Source: Cystobasidium ongulense | Taxonomy: Eukaryota; Basidiomycota; Cystobasidiomycetes; Cystobasidiales; Cystobasidiaceae | Direction of reading: 5' to 3' | Length of the DNA: 64,000 nt | Assembly (NCBI GenBank): GCA_022835595.1 | Contig: BQUP01000008.1 | Coordinates: 186,001 to 250,000 of the forward strand | Shown here: one piece after another, positions 60,857 through 64,000 of the stretch | Numbering within the stretch: the stretch's first letter is position 1 | Layout: each line of letters begins with the position of its first letter | The notes under the pieces: generated by a model | Seen by the model: the letters and a program-made list of their open reading frames with translations, nothing else | Told to the model about the DNA's origin: nothing | Databases searched by the model: none | Program-made: the position numbers and the translations under genes

Positions 60857-61263
60857 TCAAGGCCGTCGAGTAGCTTGATAGCCTAAAGGCATCGAGTGTA
60901 GAGCAATATACGCTGCAGTAATCAATCCATTAAAACTCCTACATATGCGTCTTTCATTTGCAGTGAAGATTGCAATATCAGCTGTTCCAAGGACTTCGCT
61001 AGCGCTGATGCTGGTCATCTGCGATACCCAACTATAGAATATTTCGTCTTCCCTGCTTGTCCTTGGCTGCTAGGGGACTGTGATTTAAGATTTTGGTTGC
61101 TGGCAACGACTGACACGAATGTCCGCAGGCTCGCCAAGATTGATGCATCTTGCAAATACCTATGTTCCTGATATTCTCGTGTCGCGACGCTTGCGCTGCC
61201 CTCACCAGTTACTGTCTCCAATCGTTCATGATGTTGACCGTAATGTAGCGACCATCTGTGCGC
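60857..61263 (-). pseudogene. Orphan family, copy B, truncated or incompletely resolved
   Basis: Paralogue of copy A. Two segments (about 61117-61263 and 60857-61066) join in phase across a 50-base intron. The last exon gives SREDEIFYSWVSQMTSISAS, ADIAIFTANERRICRSF and YIALHSMPLGYQATRRP, aligning with copy A. No in-frame ATG was found: the frame begins after a stop near 61275, at a possible splice acceptor inside the right direct repeat, and there is no membrane helix like that of copy A. It may be a 5'-truncated duplicate or have an unrecognised first exon. Confidence 0.4.
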
Positions 61264-61278
61264 TGTTCAAATCAACAC
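61260..61278. repeat. Direct repeat, right copy
   Basis: Second copy of the 19-base repeat at 59790-59808. On the minus strand its end (TTTGAACAG) could serve as the splice acceptor of copy B. Confidence 0.85.
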
Positions 61279-61463
61279 GAGTCTTGCGATAAAAAAGACT
61301 TATGTAGAGCTGAAACAACGCACCTGAGAGCATTTCACGTGCTATGGCTGAGCGAAAGTGGTTTATTGACTTCCCAAATGCCTTCGGAGGCAGCCCATGA
61401 TGTCGCGGTTGACAGCTGCCTAGAATCTTCCCGCGCAGATGCAAGCTGCATTTCAGAGACTCG

Positions 61464-61874
61464 CTATCTGGAGGGCAACGCCCTGAGCTGTACAAGAGCA
61501 TCCGACCATCGCTTCGTGCGTCCTGCAGAGCTATCTTCCCACCAGACGGGCTGTCCTCTTTCTCCAAGTCCTAGCTTCGCGAGGCCTGTAAACTGTCTCG
61601 CCGCCTTGATATCGTCTTCTGTTTTGGTCTTTGATTTACGAGAACCTGATCTGCCTAATGCTAAGAAGTGCTTGAGTTCTTCCAGCTCCGACTCTGGTAT
61701 GTCTGGGTCAGTAGCTCGCCATTTTCGTCCATTCACAATGATATAATGGCCATCGGAGGTGCGGTCAACTTGCTTCGACGGCGCTTTCGAGGCATGCTGA
61801 GCTTTTCTGGGAGCAGTAGCGGTGCTCTTCTTGACTTTCGAGACTCCCTTCGCTGCAGCTCTTGTAATTGCCAT
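61464..61874 (-). CDS. Small conserved protein with GxxWRATDP motif
   Basis: Single exon, 136 residues, start MAITRAAAKGVSKVKKS. The N-terminus is Lys/Ala/Ser-rich. The core is DGHYIIVNGRKWRATDPDIP followed by ESELEELKHFL, then a basic patch (SGSRKSKTKTEDDIKAAR) and GLGERGQPVWWEDSS. The Y-I-x-V-x-G-R-x-W-R-A-T-D-P and LGERGxPxWWE motifs are typical of a small uncharacterised family shared by bacteria and fungi. Function unknown. No signal peptide or membrane helix. Divergent from the dynein intermediate chain, 126 bases apart. Confidence 0.7.
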   Translation of the reverse strand: MAITRAAAKGVSKVKKSTATAPRKAQHASKAPSKQVDRTSDGHYIIVNGRKWRATDPDIPESELEELKHFLALGRSGSRKSKTKTEDDIKAARQFTGLAKLGLGERGQPVWWEDSSAGRTKRWSDALVQLRALPSR

Positions 61875-62000
61875 TTTCCCTACAGTTGGCGCTGATCAGA
61901 GCTGGACAAGCACAACGCGTGACTGTTGGAGCGTGTTGGTCTCCCACCTTCAACCGCGCTGAAACGCAGCTGACAAGGCTGCAAGGCCTGGCACATCAAT

Positions 62001-64000
62001 ATGGAGTCTCGGAGGAGTGAGTGCTAGCAAGGACCGCTGCCCTAAGCAGGCTCATGACTGAGAGTTGCTCTTGTACACCTCGCAGAGGCCGAGATTGAGG
62101 CGAAGAAGCAGAAGTTAGCAGAGCTCAAGCGGGCGCGTCTAGAGCGACAAGCAACTCTAGCAGAGAACAAGAGTGGTCGAAGTGTCAGTTGAGCTGCTCG
62201 AATTGCTTATTTGAGGCATTGCTGAAGCGGTACTGCCTTGTCTAATCTACAGACACCCGGCCTAGGTGATCGTGAACGAGCACCATCATCAAGAGCTCAG
62301 CTCGACGACCTGGTTTCAAGCCTACTATCACCGGGTCCATCAGGCAGTGTATCACCTCGTGATGGAGCTAGCGGCGGAAGTGCATTTGCTAGAAGCGTCA
62401 GTGGTCGCACGAGCCGTTTGAGCGAGTCTACCGCCACGACAAGCGATAGAGACAAAGAAAGAGACGCACAGGCTGCAGGATCATCTGCAGCGCCTCTAGA
62501 AACAGAAGCCTTCTCACCCCAAATTACGTCTGGCTCTGGAAGTGCAGGCAGCGTGTCTGGCGAAGTGGCGGATGCTACAGCCACCACGTGAGTTTCGAGA
62601 TAAACAATCATTTATCGAGAGGTGCTGAAGTCCATGCTTTACACAGCCAACAAAATCTTAGATCTCCTTCGGTAATCGCGACGCAGACACCCTTCGCTCC
62701 TGTAAAGCCTCCGCCGGTCACGTATGACAAAGGCATACAAACTACGACCATACAGGAAGATAGTCAAAAGTCAAGCAGTGATGACCTCGAAAACGAAAAT
62801 GGAGAGACAGAAGCCAAGACCGCCATAGCTACAGAAGCAGAGATCCGAGCGCGCGTGATTAAAGAAATCGAGATGCAGAAAGAGATTGATAGGATGGAAG
62901 AAGAAGAACGGCTTAAAGAACAGGAAAATGCGCGCAATAGAGAGCTGAATCCTTCAGATCTTCAAAACTTGTACGCTTCAGACGAGTTCCAATCTTTCTT
63001 AGACCATTCGACGAAAGTTGTGGAGCGCGCGCTGAATGACCAGTATGACTATCTTCGAGACTACACGATAGGCGATGGTGATGCCGGATTGTGAGTAGAC
63101 AGCTTTCACAATTAAGCAATATAGGGCAGAAGGGCTAATGCACATCTGCTTTCCTTCTCGTTTCAACAGAGACGACCAGGGCAAGCGAGTCAAGCTAGTA
63201 TGCACCTTCCAAGATGACCGTTGGACGAAGAATCGATCTGTAACAGCCCTAGACTGGTCGCCCAATTTCCCTGAGCTGTCGGTAGCAGCTTATAACAAGA
63301 ACCCTTCATCGTTCTCCGACCCAGACGGCCTAGCATGTGTTTGGAATATGCACCTTGTCGACCGGCCAGAATTCGTCTTTCATTCACAAGTAAGTTTGCC
63401 ACTACGAATACTCAGTTGCCAATCGCTATAGCTAACTGAGGTATCTTTTAGTCCGATGTGCTCTCAGTAGCATTTTCACCCTTCCATCCTAATCTCATTA
63501 TTGGCGGTACCTATGCTGGTCAAATCCTTATCTGGGACACACGCGCGAAATCATTACCGCAGCTAAAGTCACCCCTCAGTGCAGCAGGGCATACACATCC
63601 AATCTACTCCCTCGACATCATTGGCTCACAGAATGCACACAACTTGATCTCAGCCTCGACAGATGGGACGATCTGCTCATGGACATTAGACATGCTCGCG
63701 AGGCCACAAGAGACACTCGAGCTATCCCATCCTCAGCATCCCAAGACAGACGAAGTCAGTATCACAACGATGGCGTTCCAAGGAAGTGAGACTACAACAT
63801 TACTCGTGGGAACGGAAGAAGGAAACATATATGCTGCAAATCGCTACGACCGAGCAGGTGCAAAAGCAGGATTACTTCCAAACGAGACATACAAAGCGCA
63901 TACTGGACCTGTTTTCGGATTAGATTATCATCCTCTTGCCGGACCTATCGATTTCTCCGACTTGTTCCTCTCGTGTGGTGTTGATTGGACCGTCCGATTA
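62001..64000 (+). CDS. Cytoplasmic dynein intermediate chain, 3' partial
   Basis: Scaffold subunit of cytoplasmic dynein that binds dynactin at its N-terminus and heavy chain at its WD40 domain. First exon MESRR joins to KAEIEAKKQKLAELKRARLE, the conserved N-terminal helix. A Ser-rich region with light-chain-binding sequence follows (TYDKGIQTTTIQ, a KxTQT-like LC8 site). A long charged coiled coil contains EIRARVIKEIEMQKEIDRME. The WD40 domain begins QGKRVKLVCTFQDDRW and RSVTALDWSPNFPELSVAAY, continuing with DPDGLACVWNMHL, SVAFSPFHPNLIIGGTYAGQ and NLISASTDGTICSWTLD to the window edge. At least five exons. The C-terminal WD repeats are outside the window. Confidence 0.9.

Noticed and set aside
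62297-62611. 104-codon minus-strand frame opposite the dynein intermediate chain
   Set aside because: Antisense shadow of a Ser-rich coding exon.

Overview
The window is nuclear DNA from a fungus, most likely a basidiomycete. Almost every gene is broken by short GT-AG introns (mostly about 50-110 bases) with gtaag/gtgag donors. Genes are packed tightly on both strands. The set includes a Zn2Cys6 regulator, exocyst, exosome, GARP and dynein subunits, the COP9 protease and an agaric-like mannitol dehydrogenase. The basidiomycete placement is an inference from intron density and gene resemblance, not from a marker gene. No tRNA, rRNA or CRISPR was seen.

Layout. 1-12.1 kb: housekeeping genes: DEAD-box RNA helicase (5' end cut off by the window), ALG12, DCC1, exosome RRP42, a vacuolar amino-acid transporter, CSN5 and the ubiquitin E2 variant MMS2. 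12.1-16.2 kb: accessory stretch with a decayed Ty3/gypsy chromovirus in which gag is fused directly to the integrase C-terminus plus chromodomain, a 17-cysteine metallothionein-like gene and an orphan. 16.7-25.4 kb: kynureninase with a large low-complexity insertion, PIF1 helicase with a PCNA-binding motif, and an F-BAR/RhoGAP protein. 26.5-30.6 kb: two secreted double-psi-barrel (RlpA/expansin-like) paralogues around a possible small membrane protein. 31.4-41 kb: (6-4) photolyase-like protein, a DUF4863/4-hydroxylaminobenzoate-lyase-like gene, a Zn2Cys6 regulator and an FAD oxidoreductase, the last three possibly a small catabolic group. 41-58.8 kb: SEC6, a GPI-type secreted PEBP protein, a DmpA/P1-type peptidase, VPS51, a small secreted protein with evenly spaced Kex2 sites, mannitol dehydrogenase, eIF5, a KHDC4-like KH protein and S-adenosylhomocysteinase. 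59-64 kb: SOM1, a duplicated orphan family with 19-base direct repeats, a small conserved protein and the dynein intermediate chain (3' end cut off by the window).

Most genes act independently in core processes: glycosylation, RNA turnover, DNA replication and repair, vesicle tethering, translation and methyl-group recycling. The accessory novelty lies in the fused retroelement, the metallothionein-like gene, the secreted-protein loci at 26-30 and 49 kb, and the duplicated orphan locus at 59.8-61.3 kb. Coding coordinates are outer limits of spliced genes. Exon joins were inferred by reading splice sites by eye and checking phase.
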